In this document: positions 54,606-63,986 of the stretch, one piece after another
Numbering within the stretch: the first letter of the stretch is position 1
How the letters are laid out: each line of letters opens with the position of its first letter
NCBI RefSeq assembly: GCF_016735595.1
Contig: NZ_JAERRB010000002.1
Coordinates: forward strand, 632,996 to 696,995
Direction of reading: 5' to 3'
From: Chryseolinea lacunae
GTDB lineage: Bacteria; Bacteroidota; Bacteroidia; Cytophagales; Cyclobacteriaceae
DNA: 64,000 bases
Notes under the pieces: model-generated
Databases searched by the model: none
What the model was told of the DNA's origin: nothing
What the model saw: the letters and a program-made list of their open reading frames with translations, nothing else
Translations under genes and position numbers: made by a program

Positions 54606-54774
54606 ATGAAAACGTCGCAAAAAAAAACGAACAGTGAAGAAGCTTCAGGAGAAGGGACCATCCAAGGAAAAGTTGGGTCGGGTTCTAAGCAGTGAGCAAT
54701 TCAAAGCAAAAGATGACCAGGCGACGGAGATGATGAAGAACGCAGACTGGGACGAATGGATGAAGGTGTTGTGA
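54606..54774 (+). pseudogene. Small lysine-rich protein gene, frameshifted at an A9 run
   Basis: From the ATG at 54606 the frame reads MKTSQKK then goes out of phase and stops at 54693-54695. Removing one A from the run of nine at 54619-54627 restores a 55-residue protein ending LSSEQFKAKDDQATEMMKNA then DWDEWMKVL. That product is clearly a paralogue of the intact small protein at 55439-55612 (shared KD..A.E..KN..WDE..K.L). Either a true pseudogene, a phase-variable homopolymer, or a sequencing error. The sequence after the stop is also duplicated. Confidence 0.7.
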
Positions 54775-54800
54775 TCTCCTTCGGGCTCTGGCTCGGAGAT
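54774..54800. repeat. Hairpin repeat copy 1 (ATCTCC...GGAGAT)
   Basis: A 6-bp stem with a 15-base loop containing TTCGGGCTC, directly overlapping the stop of the broken small gene. The same sequence recurs at 55651-55678 behind the intact copy, so gene and tail were duplicated together. It may be a weak terminator. Confidence 0.6.
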
Positions 54801-54968
54801 GCGCTAGATAAGCGGAGCATTTTTGGCAATAAGCGTGAAAGCCTTTGGGTGATTTCGTAGGCTTACAAAATATTCTTGAATTTTTATGCACTGCAAGAAT
54901 TTTTCAGTGGTGACGATTAATCTTATGGCTGGATTTTTCGTGTCCCCCCTGTTTAAAAAAGTTGTGCT

Positions 54969-55410
54969 ATGGATTTGCCTCACTACGACATTTCACCCGA
55001 TCATGAATATTTAACGTATACCTTTTGTAGCGAGGGGCCCCGGGGCAGGATCGGCAAAATAATTCGGTATAGATTGCTTCGGACATACTCATCCAAGATG
55101 TTTAATATCGTTGGGAGATGTAGAGCATGAAACCAATACGGTACGCTATGACGTAGTGTCAAACAATGGTGACAGAGACAAGATTTTGATGACAGTTGTT
55201 GAGTCTATTCGGATTTTTTTTCAGCATCATCCAAACACCTATGTGTTCGCATTCGGCAATTCTCCATCCAGAAACAGACTTTATCAAATTCTACTATCAA
55301 AACACTTAGAGGAAATTCCACTACGCTTTAATGTATATGGCTTGCGGAGGACGGAATGGGAAGAGTTTCGTAAGAGACAAAACTACGACGGTTTTATGGT
55401 GACCATCTAA
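54969..55410 (+). pseudogene. DUF6934-like protein gene split by a frameshift
   Basis: The first frame begins at ATG 54969 (MDLPHYDISPDHEYLTYTFC, SEGPRGRIGKIIRYRLLR) and stops at 55128-55130. The second frame, open to 55410, carries the rest (LGDVEHETNTVRYDVVSNNG, ESIRIFFQHHPNTYVFAFGN, SRNRLYQILLSKHLEEIPLR, WEEFRKRQNYDGF). Both halves together match my memory of DUF6934 proteins of about 145 residues; the switch lies near 55108-55111, as if one base were inserted. Downstream lies the small protein gene, a common partner in this group. Function of the family is unknown. Confidence 0.6.
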
Positions 55411-55438
55411 TTTAGTAACTTTATCAAAACAAACAGAT

Positions 55439-55612
55439 ATGAAAATGACTGCATCAAAAAAGAGCAAAACCGAAACCCTGAAAAGAAGCACTATTTCCAA
55501 AGCTGAAATGAATCGCGCTTTGAATAGTCCTCACTTCATGGAAAAAGATGAGAAGGCCGTAGAGATCTTGAAGAACTCCAATTGGGATGAGTTTGTGAAA
55601 GGATTGAAATAA
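55439..55612 (+). CDS. Small lysine-rich protein, intact copy
   Basis: A 57-residue protein, MKMTASKKSKTETLKRSTIS then KAEMNRALNSPHFMEKDEKA and VEILKNSNWDEFVKGLK. Highly charged N-terminus followed by a helical C-terminal domain. It is not in a longer family I recognise, but a decayed paralogue lies 830 bases upstream. It follows the DUF6934-like gene by 28 bases, as antitoxin-sized partners often do. A toxin-antitoxin or partner-protein role is only a guess from size, pairing and patchy decay. Confidence 0.65.
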   Translation: MKMTASKKSKTETLKRSTISKAEMNRALNSPHFMEKDEKAVEILKNSNWDEFVKGLK

Positions 55613-55650
55613 TAATTCACTTCCCACAAGTCACCACTTCTACGGGTGTG

Positions 55651-55678
55651 ATCTCCTTCGGGCTCCTGGTTCGGAGAT
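55651..55678. repeat. Hairpin repeat copy 2
   Basis: The second copy of ATCTCCTTCGGGCTC...CGGAGAT, 38 bases past the stop of the intact small gene. It is near-identical to 54774-54800 apart from one or two bases in the loop. Confidence 0.6.
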
Positions 55679-55786
55679 CTTGCCTAAGCATGCCCCGACG
55701 CTCCTTCTAAGAATCCTCTCCGGATTCAAACATCCATCCTCAAGTTAAGTCCTGAAATTGTCTTAAATTGCTTAGACAGACCGCTT

Positions 55787-58700
55787 ATGCGGATGCCGTT
55801 CAAACGGATGGGGGCTTTATATTCCATAGCGAACTATGTAAACACCCGGGCTTTCGTTTCGGTATTGATCCTATTGACTTTTCTCTGCCGAATTTCTACC
55901 GCACAAAAAAACACACACCGTGTCGATAGCCTGAAGGGGCAAGTGCAACAGGCCACTTCTTCCGATATAAAAATCCGAACGTTGCATCTGCTCGCCGATG
56001 CCCTGGAGCCCGTCCTGGCAATCGGGTATAGCAAACAAGCCTTAGGCCTTGCTGAAGAAACAAAAGACAGCAAGTTGATTATGGAAAGCCTGACAAAACT
56101 GGGGGCGCTCTATGCCCGCACCAGCAACTATGAAGAGGCACGCGAAGTCCTGAGCAAGGCGGTTGGTATTGGCGTGACCGAAAAACACACGTCCTTGTTG
56201 TCTACGGTTTATCTGGAATTAAGCATCGTTTATGTGCGACAACAAAAGCTGGATTCTGCCCGCGCAACCTTAACCAAAAGCCTGGCGCTGAAGCGAAGCA
56301 AGGAAGATGAAGTGAACACCGGTTTTGTATACAACATGCTGGGGAATGTGGCCAAGGAAGAAAATAATTTTGAGGTCGCATCGGAACACTATATCCGCGC
56401 CACAGAAATCTTCGAGAAGTTTCACAACGACGATGGGCTCACACAAAGCCTGTCGAACATCGGCAACATCCAATATCTTTTGGGGAACCACGACAAGGCC
56501 GAAGCCTACGCGCTGCGGTGTGCCGACATTGCGGTGAGACTAAAAAGGCAATCGTCTATCGCGTATGCCAACCGGTTGCTGGGCAGAATATATCGCAAGC
56601 AGAAACGATTTGACGAGGCCCTGAAAAAATACGACGTGGCGTTGGGCGTATATCAGAAGTCGGGCGAGCGAAGAGAGTTGGGGGAGACCTACACCAACGT
56701 GGGCAACATCTATTTTGAACTTCAGAAATTCACCGTCGCGCTGGACTATTATGCAAAGGCGCTTCGTATCAAACGAACCATACCCGATTCGGTGGGCATG
56801 ACCTACGACTTCAACGCCAGTGCCGACGCCTTGTTTGAGTTGAACAAACCCGGCAAGGCCATAGTTTACTTTGACTCGGCCATGCTCTTTGCGCGGAAGA
56901 AGCGCCTCGTGTCGCTGGTGATGGATGGGTACCTGGGCAAGAGCAAAATCTATTCGGCAGAAAAACAGTATCGCCTGGCACATGAAAATTATGTGCACTA
57001 CACAACCCTGAAAGACAGCCTGGAGAAACTTCGCGATGAAGAGGCGGCCAATGAACTTGAAGCAAAATATCAAAGCGAAAAAAAGGAGAGCGAGATCAAC
57101 GCGCTTCACGCAGAAAATCAAATCAAAACCCTGCAACTGGAGAAGCAGCGAACCCAGCGGGCCTACCTCGTTGGGGTTGCCGTGTTGTCGCTGTTGTTGA
57201 TCGGCGTGTTGTTTAATCGCTATAGGATTAAACAACGTATGGCCGAAAAACTGAAACAGCTAGACTCCACAAAATCCAGGTTCTTTGCCAACATCTCGCA
57301 CGAATTCCGGACACCGTTGACGCTCATCATCAGTCCGCTTCAAAAATACCTGTCGCAACCCGAAGCCGGTTTGCCGCCCGACGACATCCGCATGATGCAT
57401 CGCAATGCCACGCGACTGCATGTGCTCATCAATCAGTTGCTGGACTTGTCGCGTATCGAGTCGGGCAAGATGAAATTGCAACTGGAGGAGCTGGATGTGC
57501 GTCGCCTGATTGACACGTTGTGTTCGGTCTTTCAATCGCAGGCCGATCAGCGGGGCATCGACTACCTGGTGAATGTGAACAGCGACGTTGCCGCCGGTTT
57601 TGTTGACCGCGATAAACTGGAAAAGATCATCTATAACCTGGTGTCGAACGCGTTTAAGTTCACCCCCGATGGCGGGCAGATTGTGGTGGACGTGAGCATG
57701 ACATCGGTGCTCACACTCAGCGTCAGCGACAATGGCATTGGAATACCCGCGCACCACGTTCCGTTTATCTTCGATCGTTTTTATCAGGTTGACGATTCGC
57801 CCACGCGCTCAACCGAGGGCACGGGCATTGGCCTGGCGTTGGCAAAGGAACTGGCCGAAGTGCATCGCGGCACGCTACAGCTAACCAGCACAGAAGGTTC
57901 GGGAAGCACGTTCACGCTCACCTTGCCCATAGCGCGCGATCACTATCAACCAGAAGATTTCTTGCAAGCCCGCAGCGAGCATGTCGCTACAAACTCTTCT
58001 TGGTATGAACTGACGAATGCGGAAGATCACCCGGCAATGGAAGAAGACACAAACGAAGAACGTCCCCTTATCTTAGTTGCAGAAGACAACTCAGACATGC
58101 GATCGTTTATTCGCAACATCCTGAAAGCCGACTATCGGATAGCCGAAGCAGCAGACGGCGTGCAAGCCTGGGAAAAAACGCAGGCAATCATTCCTGACCT
58201 GGTGATCACCGATGTGATGATGCCACGCATGGATGGCACCACCTTTTGCGGAAAATTGAAGGAGACGTTGGCGACAAGTCACATCCCGGTGGTGATGCTC
58301 ACCGCACGGACCGGTCAGCAAAGTAAGCTTGATGGCTTGCAGCGTGGTGCCGACGACTACCTGGTGAAACCCTTTGATGTGCAGGAATTGCAGGTGCGCG
58401 TGGGTAACCTCATTGAACAGCGACGAAAACTGCGCAAACTCTATCGCCAGGAATTTACACTACAGCCCAAAGACATCGTGGTGACATCGGTCGATGCGGG
58501 ATTTCTTCAGAAGATACGGACCATTCTGGAAAACAAGTTCTCGGATTCCGGTTTTGGCGTGGAGGAGTTTAACCGCGAGATTGGGTTGAGCCGCATGCAA
58601 CTGCATCGTAAACTGAAAGCGCTCACCGATCAGTCCACAGGAGAGTTTATCAGAACTTTCCGGCTGGAAAAAGCGAAGCAATATCTGGTATTGAAAGACG

Positions 58701-58822
58701 CACAGGTAAGTCAGGTAGCCTACGACTGTGGCTTTAACAACGTGTCGCATTTCAGCAAGACGTTTAAAGACCATACCGGCATGACGCCCTCCGAGTTTGT
58801 GGTCAGCGCAGTGAGCGTGTAG
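55787..58822 (+). CDS. Hybrid two-component regulator: TPR, histidine kinase, receiver and AraC domains
   Basis: A 1011-residue one-protein signalling system. Signal peptide or anchor to about residue 40 (ISTAQ), periplasmic TPR array about 45-440 (e.g. SKLIMESLTKLGALYARTSN; FTVALDYYAKALRIK), membrane helix (AYLVGVAVLSLLLIGVLF), HisKA with phosphoacceptor in FFANISHEFRTPLTLIISPL, HATPase (NLVSNAFKFTPDGG, GTGIGLALAKELAE), receiver domain (LVAEDNSDMRSFIRNILK; DVMMPRMDG with acceptor Asp; ADDYLVKPFDV) and a C-terminal AraC HTH (EEFNREIGLSRMQLHRKLKA; AYDCGFNNVSHFSKTFKDHT). It senses an external cue and regulates genes directly, often nearby. Regulon unknown; it stands alone here. Confidence 0.92.
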   Translation: MRMPFKRMGALYSIANYVNTRAFVSVLILLTFLCRISTAQKNTHRVDSLKGQVQQATSSDIKIRTLHLLADALEPVLAIGYSKQALGLAEETKDSKLIMESLTKLGALYARTSNYEEAREVLSKAVGIGVTEKHTSLLSTVYLELSIVYVRQQKLDSARATLTKSLALKRSKEDEVNTGFVYNMLGNVAKEENNFEVASEHYIRATEIFEKFHNDDGLTQSLSNIGNIQYLLGNHDKAEAYALRCADIAVRLKRQSSIAYANRLLGRIYRKQKRFDEALKKYDVALGVYQKSGERRELGETYTNVGNIYFELQKFTVALDYYAKALRIKRTIPDSVGMTYDFNASADALFELNKPGKAIVYFDSAMLFARKKRLVSLVMDGYLGKSKIYSAEKQYRLAHENYVHYTTLKDSLEKLRDEEAANELEAKYQSEKKESEINALHAENQIKTLQLEKQRTQRAYLVGVAVLSLLLIGVLFNRYRIKQRMAEKLKQLDSTKSRFFANISHEFRTPLTLIISPLQKYLSQPEAGLPPDDIRMMHRNATRLHVLINQLLDLSRIESGKMKLQLEELDVRRLIDTLCSVFQSQADQRGIDYLVNVNSDVAAGFVDRDKLEKIIYNLVSNAFKFTPDGGQIVVDVSMTSVLTLSVSDNGIGIPAHHVPFIFDRFYQVDDSPTRSTEGTGIGLALAKELAEVHRGTLQLTSTEGSGSTFTLTLPIARDHYQPEDFLQARSEHVATNSSWYELTNAEDHPAMEEDTNEERPLILVAEDNSDMRSFIRNILKADYRIAEAADGVQAWEKTQAIIPDLVITDVMMPRMDGTTFCGKLKETLATSHIPVVMLTARTGQQSKLDGLQRGADDYLVKPFDVQELQVRVGNLIEQRRKLRKLYRQEFTLQPKDIVVTSVDAGFLQKIRTILENKFSDSGFGVEEFNREIGLSRMQLHRKLKALTDQSTGEFIRTFRLEKAKQYLVLKDAQVSQVAYDCGFNNVSHFSKTFKDHTGMTPSEFVVSAVSV

Positions 58823-58903
58823 CCATGAAGGGCCACGCGGTGCGCAGCCCTGTTGGTTGGTTTGCCTGTGCACGTTCGCAGTATGTCACGACGTGTCGAA
58901 ATG

Positions 58904-59548
58904 TCAATTGACGCTTCGCACTTGCCACTTGGGTGCGTCCTCGGGGCTGGATTCGTGCTGCAGGGTCATTACATTCGCCGCGTAGTTGAAGCCGGGTTGC
59001 GTATCGGAAATAAACCACCCCGGCATTCCCACACATTCTATAGCCACGGTCTTCACTCCTTTTTCGTCGGGCATTTTGTGGATGTAAAACATAGAATAGT
59101 CCTCACCCGTGGGAATGTAATAGGCCGGGCTGCCCACTGGAACAATTTTCTCGCCGTGAAGAATGAAAAGGTGCACCTCCTCTTTGTTCGTGGAAGGACC
59201 AGCGCCCAGGAAGAGTCTTTCGTCGTCGACTAATTGAATGCTATAGCATGGTTTCGCGCCGTCGCAAGGAATCTCGGCCACATGAAACAGGCAGTGTTTC
59301 TCCTTCACCAGTTCTTTCAGGGGATATGATTTTAATATATCCTTGCGAAACATGGCCGTCAGGTTTGTGTAGATGTAGGTATACTTGGCGACCGACGGGT
59401 CTTGTTCCTGGGTGGATTCATCTTTGGTGAAAACCCAGTCGTGAGGATAGCCAAGTTCCTCTGCAGGGTTCACATCCGGATCTACGTCCGAATCTTTTGA
59501 ACAGGAGGTTGCCAGCAGCAGGCACAGAAGGAAGTATGTTTTTTTCAT
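58904..59548 (-). CDS. Hypothetical lipoprotein
   Basis: A 214-residue lipoprotein: MKKTYFLLCLLLATSC with lipidated Cys at residue 16, then an acidic spacer (SKDSDVDPDVNPAEE). The mature part is beta-rich (YIYTNLTAMFRKDILKSYPL; CYSIQLVDDERLFLGAGP; VHLFILHGEKIVPVGSP; PGWFISDTQPGFNYAANVMT). The recurring pattern of about 40 residues could be beta-trefoil-like, but this was not confirmed. It converges with the hybrid regulator. Function unknown. Confidence 0.7.
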   Translation of the reverse strand: MKKTYFLLCLLLATSCSKDSDVDPDVNPAEELGYPHDWVFTKDESTQEQDPSVAKYTYIYTNLTAMFRKDILKSYPLKELVKEKHCLFHVAEIPCDGAKPCYSIQLVDDERLFLGAGPSTNKEEVHLFILHGEKIVPVGSPAYYIPTGEDYSMFYIHKMPDEKGVKTVAIECVGMPGWFISDTQPGFNYAANVMTLQHESSPEDAPKWQVRSVN

Positions 59549-59904
59549 GATGAGGAGAGGGTTAGTTTGATTTTGGTTCTGAATAAAACAGTATCACAGT
59601 TCAGTCACGGCCCCGGACGAGCACACCTCGCTGCCCGAGCGCTCACCGCGTGGTGTTTGCCCTGGGCAGCGCAGCATGCGGCCTGGGTTCACATCGCCAC
59701 GAGACGTTACCCACGACCTTCCGGTCTATCGATTAAAGCGTATAGATAGATGTCTTTGCAAATGCTCCGGAGCCGGATGCAAAACGTGAACTAAAAGTAT
59801 GATCAGAATGATTCGAGGGGATATCGGATTTGTCCCAATTCATGTTCTGATTGTAACATGTTGCCCTGGCCCAAATGAAAACAGGGAGGCGGATTAATGT
59901 TGAT
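59549..59904. other. Intergenic region, no gene seen
   Basis: Between the lipoprotein and the small membrane protein. It holds GCTGCCC (59630-59636) facing GGGCAGC (59664-59670) and otherwise low-quality frames only. The remaining sequence shows nothing recognisable. Confidence 0.45.
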
Positions 59905-60099
59905 CTACTTCGCGAACGCCGTGTTGAGTAAATATTCAACCAACTGCACCGCCGCGAGGGCCAGCACGGCAAGGATAGAATAGCGGACCACCGTGATGTA
60001 TTTCGGCGATTCCTTGTTTTCTACAGAAATGAGAACATGCCGGACAATCCTGGCAAGCCAGGCCAGCACGATCAATGCATAGAGGATGTTGAAAATCAT
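59905..60099 (-). CDS. Small two-helix membrane protein
   Basis: A 64-residue protein, MIFNILYALIVLAWLARIVR, a short polar loop (NKESPKYI) and a second hydrophobic segment (YSILAVLALAAVQLVEYLL). No family is recognised. The ATG at 60099 is chosen because a full -7 element TACTTTTG (minus strand, 60131-60124) lies 25 bases upstream. It is divergent from the ammonia-lyase gene. Confidence 0.5.
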   Translation of the reverse strand: MIFNILYALIVLAWLARIVRHVLISVENKESPKYITVVRYSILAVLALAAVQLVEYLLNTAFAK

Positions 60100-60123
60100 G
60101 TGACGATTTGTTGGAGCGGGAGC

Positions 60124-60131
60124 CAAAAGTA
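60124..60131 (-). promoter_or_regulatory. -7 element TACTTTTG (minus strand)
   Basis: A full TAnnTTTG match ahead of the small membrane-protein gene. Confidence 0.5.
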
Positions 60132-60321
60132 CAAAAAAGTACAGGCGGGGTGGTTGGTGCCCTACCCGAAATCGGCCACAGCCTCAGTCTCTTATCGGTG
60201 TGTGTGGTTTCCACCCTCCAACAAAATATTCCTCCTTTGTGAATCCTTTATGAATATCCCCGTCGCTTTGCTATTTTGCGGCCGTTTTTAAGCCTAATTT
60301 TTTAAACCTGGATACGCGCAT

Positions 60322-61863
60322 ATGATTAAAGTTGGACAGGAAAGACTGTCGGTCGCAGATTTCGAAAAGGTTCTCTATCAGGGAGAACGTGTGGAATTGG
60401 ATACTGCTGCGGTAGATAAAGTGGAGCGCAATTTTACCTTTCTCAAAACATATTCTCAGCACAAGATCATCTACGGCATAAACACCGGGTTGGGCCCTAT
60501 GGCGCAATACAAGATCAGCGAAAGCGATCAGCGCCAGTTGCAGTTCAACCTCATCCGCAGCCACAGCTCGGGTGCAGGTCAGCCCATTGCCGAAGACCTG
60601 GCCCGCGCCACCATGCTGGCCCGCCTCAGCAGCCTCATGCAGGCATCGTCGGGTGTGCATCCCACGGCCGTGTCGCTGTTGCGTGACTTGCTGAACAAAA
60701 AAATTACCGCCTGCATTTTCGAACGCGGCGGTGTAGGCGCCAGCGGCGACCTGGTGCAACTGGCCCACCTCGCGCTGAACCTCATTGGCGAAGGCGAAGT
60801 GTTTGCCGACGGCAAGCTGCAGTCTACCAAAGATGTGTATGCCGCACAAAACATCCAGCCGCTCGACGTGCACTTGCGCGAAGGCCTGGCCCTCATGAAC
60901 GGCACCTCGGCCATGACCGGCATCGGCATGGTGAACCTCATCCACGCCCAATATCTGCTCAACTGTTCGGTGATCCTTTCGGCCATCACCAACGAGCTGA
61001 TGAAATCGTTTGATGACCATTTCTCGTCAGAACTCAACCACGTGAAGCATCACCCCGGCCAGTCGAAGGTGGCGGAAGCCATCCGCGGACTTTTGGCAGA
61101 TAGCAAACTCATACGCAAACGTCCCGACCACCTCTACCATCGCAAGATCGAGGAGGCCATCTTCACCGACAAGGTGCAGGAATACTACTCGCTCCGCTGT
61201 GTGCCCCAGATTCTCGGACCGGTGTTCGACACGCTGGCCGAAGTGCGCAAAGTGGTGGAAGACGAAGTGAACTCCGTGAACGACAACCCCGTGATTGACC
61301 ACGAACGCGAGAACGTGTATCACGGTGGCAACTTCCACGGCGACTATGTGGCACTGGCCATGGACAAGCTGAAGATCGTGATGACCAAGCTCACCATGCT
61401 GTCGGAACGCCAGCTCAACTACCTGCTGAACGACAAGCTGAACCAGAAGCTGTCGCCCTTCATCAACCTGGGCACGCTTGGGTTGAACCTGGGCTTGCAG
61501 GGCATGCAGTTCACCGCCACCAGCACTACCGCCGAAAACCAGACGCTGTCGTTCCCCATGTACCTGCACAGCATCTCCAACAACAACGACAACCAGGACA
61601 TCGTGAGCATGGGTTGCAACGCGGCCCTCATGACACGCAAGGTCATCGACAACGCCTTCGACGTGCTGGCCATCCAGACCATGGCGCTGGCGCAAGCCAT
61701 CGACTATCTGAAAGTGCAGCCACGCCTGTCTACGTTCACGCACAAATTCTATGAAGAAGTGCGCGGTGTAGTGGGGCCTATCCTCGAAGACAAGCCGCTC
61801 TACAAAGACATACAGGCGGTGCGCAAATACCTGGTGACGTTGGGAGCAACCACGAAACTATAA
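60322..61863 (+). CDS. Aromatic amino acid / histidine ammonia-lyase
   Basis: A 513-residue MIO-type ammonia-lyase. The autocatalytic ASG triad is at A140-S141-G142 in GVGASGDLVQ, the catalytic Tyr is in YGINTG (Y51), and further conserved blocks are LVNNGTSAMTG-like (MNGTSAMTGIG), NDNPVID and GNFHGDYVA. The substrate-selecting pair is S80-H81, as in many histidine lyases, so substrate choice by this motif alone points to histidine; however the neighbouring fabG- and ketoacyl-synthase-type genes point to tyrosine deamination for flexirubin-type pigment. Both are possible. The next gene starts one base after its stop codon plus a spacer base. Confidence 0.85.
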   Translation: MIKVGQERLSVADFEKVLYQGERVELDTAAVDKVERNFTFLKTYSQHKIIYGINTGLGPMAQYKISESDQRQLQFNLIRSHSSGAGQPIAEDLARATMLARLSSLMQASSGVHPTAVSLLRDLLNKKITACIFERGGVGASGDLVQLAHLALNLIGEGEVFADGKLQSTKDVYAAQNIQPLDVHLREGLALMNGTSAMTGIGMVNLIHAQYLLNCSVILSAITNELMKSFDDHFSSELNHVKHHPGQSKVAEAIRGLLADSKLIRKRPDHLYHRKIEEAIFTDKVQEYYSLRCVPQILGPVFDTLAEVRKVVEDEVNSVNDNPVIDHERENVYHGGNFHGDYVALAMDKLKIVMTKLTMLSERQLNYLLNDKLNQKLSPFINLGTLGLNLGLQGMQFTATSTTAENQTLSFPMYLHSISNNNDNQDIVSMGCNAALMTRKVIDNAFDVLAIQTMALAQAIDYLKVQPRLSTFTHKFYEEVRGVVGPILEDKPLYKDIQAVRKYLVTLGATTKL

Positions 61864-61864
61864 A

Positions 61865-62593
61865 ATGAAATACGCTTTAGTTACCGGAGGATCGCGCGGC
61901 ATTGGTCGTGCCGTGTGTGTGAAGCTTGCCGAAGCGGGCTTTCACATCCTCATCAATTATAAAAGCAACGACGCCGAAGCCGAAAAAACCGCGGCCCTCG
62001 TGCGCGAAAAAAATGTGACGGCCGAACTGATGAAGTTCGACGTGTCTAACAAAACCGAAGTCGACAGCGTGTTGGGTGGCTGGATTGAAGCCAACAAAGA
62101 GAAAGTGGTGGAAGTGCTGGTGAACAACGCCGGCGTCCGCGAAGACGCCCTCATGATCTGGATGACCGACGAGCAATGGAAAAATGTCCTGGGCTCAAGC
62201 CTCGACGCGTTCTACTATGTGACGCGCCAGGTGGTGAGCGGCATGTTGGCCAACCGTTATGGCCGCATTGTGAGCGTGGTGTCGCTGTCGGGTCTGAAAG
62301 GCATGCCCGGTCAAACAAACTACTCGGCCGCCAAAGCCGGGGTGATCGGCGCCACCAAAGCGCTGGCCCAGGAAGTGGCGCGTCGCGGGGTGACCGTGAA
62401 TGCCGTGGCTCCCGGATTTATCAAAACCGACATGACACAGGATCTGAACGAGGCCGAGCTGAAAGCGCTGGTGCCCATGAAACGCTTTGGCGAACCCGAA
62501 GAGGTGGCCGATGCCGTGGTGTTCCTGGCGTCCGCCCGGGCGTCCTACATCACGGGCAACGTGATCTCCATCAACGGAGGACTATATTCCTGA
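61865..62593 (+). CDS. 3-ketoacyl-ACP reductase (FabG-type SDR)
   Basis: A 242-residue short-chain dehydrogenase. Cofactor motif TGGSRGIGR (7-15), NNAG (87-90), catalytic Ser near 140 and Y153/K157 in YSAAK. The C-terminus ASYITGNVISINGGLYS matches FabG. It starts one base after the ammonia-lyase stop, so the two form an operon. In aryl-polyene/flexirubin pathways such a reductase acts on the growing polyketide chain, with ketoacyl synthase and dehydratase. Confidence 0.9.
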   Translation: MKYALVTGGSRGIGRAVCVKLAEAGFHILINYKSNDAEAEKTAALVREKNVTAELMKFDVSNKTEVDSVLGGWIEANKEKVVEVLVNNAGVREDALMIWMTDEQWKNVLGSSLDAFYYVTRQVVSGMLANRYGRIVSVVSLSGLKGMPGQTNYSAAKAGVIGATKALAQEVARRGVTVNAVAPGFIKTDMTQDLNEAELKALVPMKRFGEPEEVADAVVFLASARASYITGNVISINGGLYS

Positions 62594-62674
62594 TCCGGAT
62601 TTCCGAATTCCGGGGCCGAAAACGAAAGGTTTCACTTTGCGCGGGCCCGTTAGGATAATCACAAATTTAAACTA

Positions 62675-62682
62675 TATTTTTG
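62675..62682 (+). promoter_or_regulatory. -7 element TATTTTTG
   Basis: A full TAnnTTTG match 78 bases ahead of the ketoacyl synthase ATG. Confidence 0.45.
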
Positions 62683-62760
62683 CGGTTTAGTGAAAGGTAT
62701 GCATGCCGATAAACAAGGCGGCGGCGTCACTGTTAACATTTACAAGCATTTGATTTCTGA

Positions 62761-63984
62761 ATGAACAGAGTTGTTATAACTGGTTTGGGGGTCTACTCGT
62801 GCATCGGCAAAAACCGCGATGAGGTGCTAAAGTCGCTTCATGCGGGCAAATCCGGAATCATTGTCGACCCGAAGCGCACCGAGATGGGCTATCGCTCCAG
62901 CCTCACGGGATTTGTGGAAAGACCCGTGCTGAAGGGCGTGTTGGATCGTCGTGCGCGCGTGATGCTGCCCGAACAGGGCGAGTATGCCTATATGGCCACC
63001 GTGGAAGCGATGCAACAGGCCGGTCTCGACCAGGACTATATCGACAAACACGAGCTGGGCATTATCTACGGCAACGACACTTCGGCCGCGCCGGTGATCG
63101 AAGCCATCGACATCATACGCGAAAAGAAAGACACCATGCTGGTGGGTTCGGGCAACGTGTTTCAGGTGCTCAACTCCACCGTGAACATGAACCTCGCCAC
63201 CATCTTCCGGCTGAAGGGCATAAACTTTACCGTGAGCGCGGCTTGTGCCAGCGGCTCACACGCCATCGGATTGGGCGCCATGTTTATCCGGAACGGCATG
63301 CAGGACTGCATTGTGTGTGGTGGCGCACAAGAAATGAACGTGTTCTCGATGGGCAACTTCGACGCCCTCGGTGCATTCTCTATCCGTCACGACAACCCCG
63401 CGGGAGCGTCGCGACCGTTCGACAAAAACCGCGATGGCCTGGTGCCCAGCGGGGGAGCGGCCACGGTGATTCTGGAGAGCCTGGAGTCGGCACAGCGCCG
63501 CGGTGCAAAAATATTGGGCGAGGTGATTGGCTACGGCTTCTCGTCGAACGGCGAACACATTTCGAACCCCACCGTGCAGGGCCCCGCGCGCTCGTTGCGC
63601 ATGGCCATGAAAAGCTCGGGGCTCAATTCGGCCGATATCGACTACGTGAACGCCCACGCCACTTCCACACCGGCCGGCGACGCCAGCGAAGCCCGCGCCA
63701 TATTCGATGTTTTTGGCGAAAATCATACACCGGTCAGCTCAACCAAATCGATGACCGGACACGAGTGCTGGATGGCTGGAGCCAGTGAAATCGTGTATTC
63801 CATGCTCATGATGGAGCATTCTTTCATTGCACCTAACATCAACTTTGAAACACCCGACGAGGATTCGGCCCGTTTGAATATCATCGCGAAGACAATGAAT
63901 AAAAATATTGATGTATTTTTGTCAAATTCCTTCGGATTTGGAGGAACAAACTCGAGTTTGATTGTTAAAAAGTGGAGCAACTAG
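62761..63984 (+). CDS. Beta-ketoacyl-ACP synthase (FabF-like)
   Basis: A 407-residue condensing enzyme. The catalytic triad is complete: C162 in SAACASGSH, H299 in NAHATSTPAGD and H334 in MTGHECWMAG. The start MNRVVITGLGVYSCIGKNRD and the end SNSFGFGGTNSSLIVKKW are typical. It may prime or extend the aryl-polyene chain of a flexirubin-type pigment, given the neighbours. It stands 167 bases after the reductase with its own -7 element. Confidence 0.9.
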   Translation: MNRVVITGLGVYSCIGKNRDEVLKSLHAGKSGIIVDPKRTEMGYRSSLTGFVERPVLKGVLDRRARVMLPEQGEYAYMATVEAMQQAGLDQDYIDKHELGIIYGNDTSAAPVIEAIDIIREKKDTMLVGSGNVFQVLNSTVNMNLATIFRLKGINFTVSAACASGSHAIGLGAMFIRNGMQDCIVCGGAQEMNVFSMGNFDALGAFSIRHDNPAGASRPFDKNRDGLVPSGGAATVILESLESAQRRGAKILGEVIGYGFSSNGEHISNPTVQGPARSLRMAMKSSGLNSADIDYVNAHATSTPAGDASEARAIFDVFGENHTPVSSTKSMTGHECWMAGASEIVYSMLMMEHSFIAPNINFETPDEDSARLNIIAKTMNKNIDVFLSNSFGFGGTNSSLIVKKWSN

Positions 63985-63986
63985 TG

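Noticed and set aside
59630-59670. Terminator or small RNA between 59.5 and 59.9 kb
   Set aside because: Only a 7-bp stem with a 27-base loop and no T tract; not enough to support a call.
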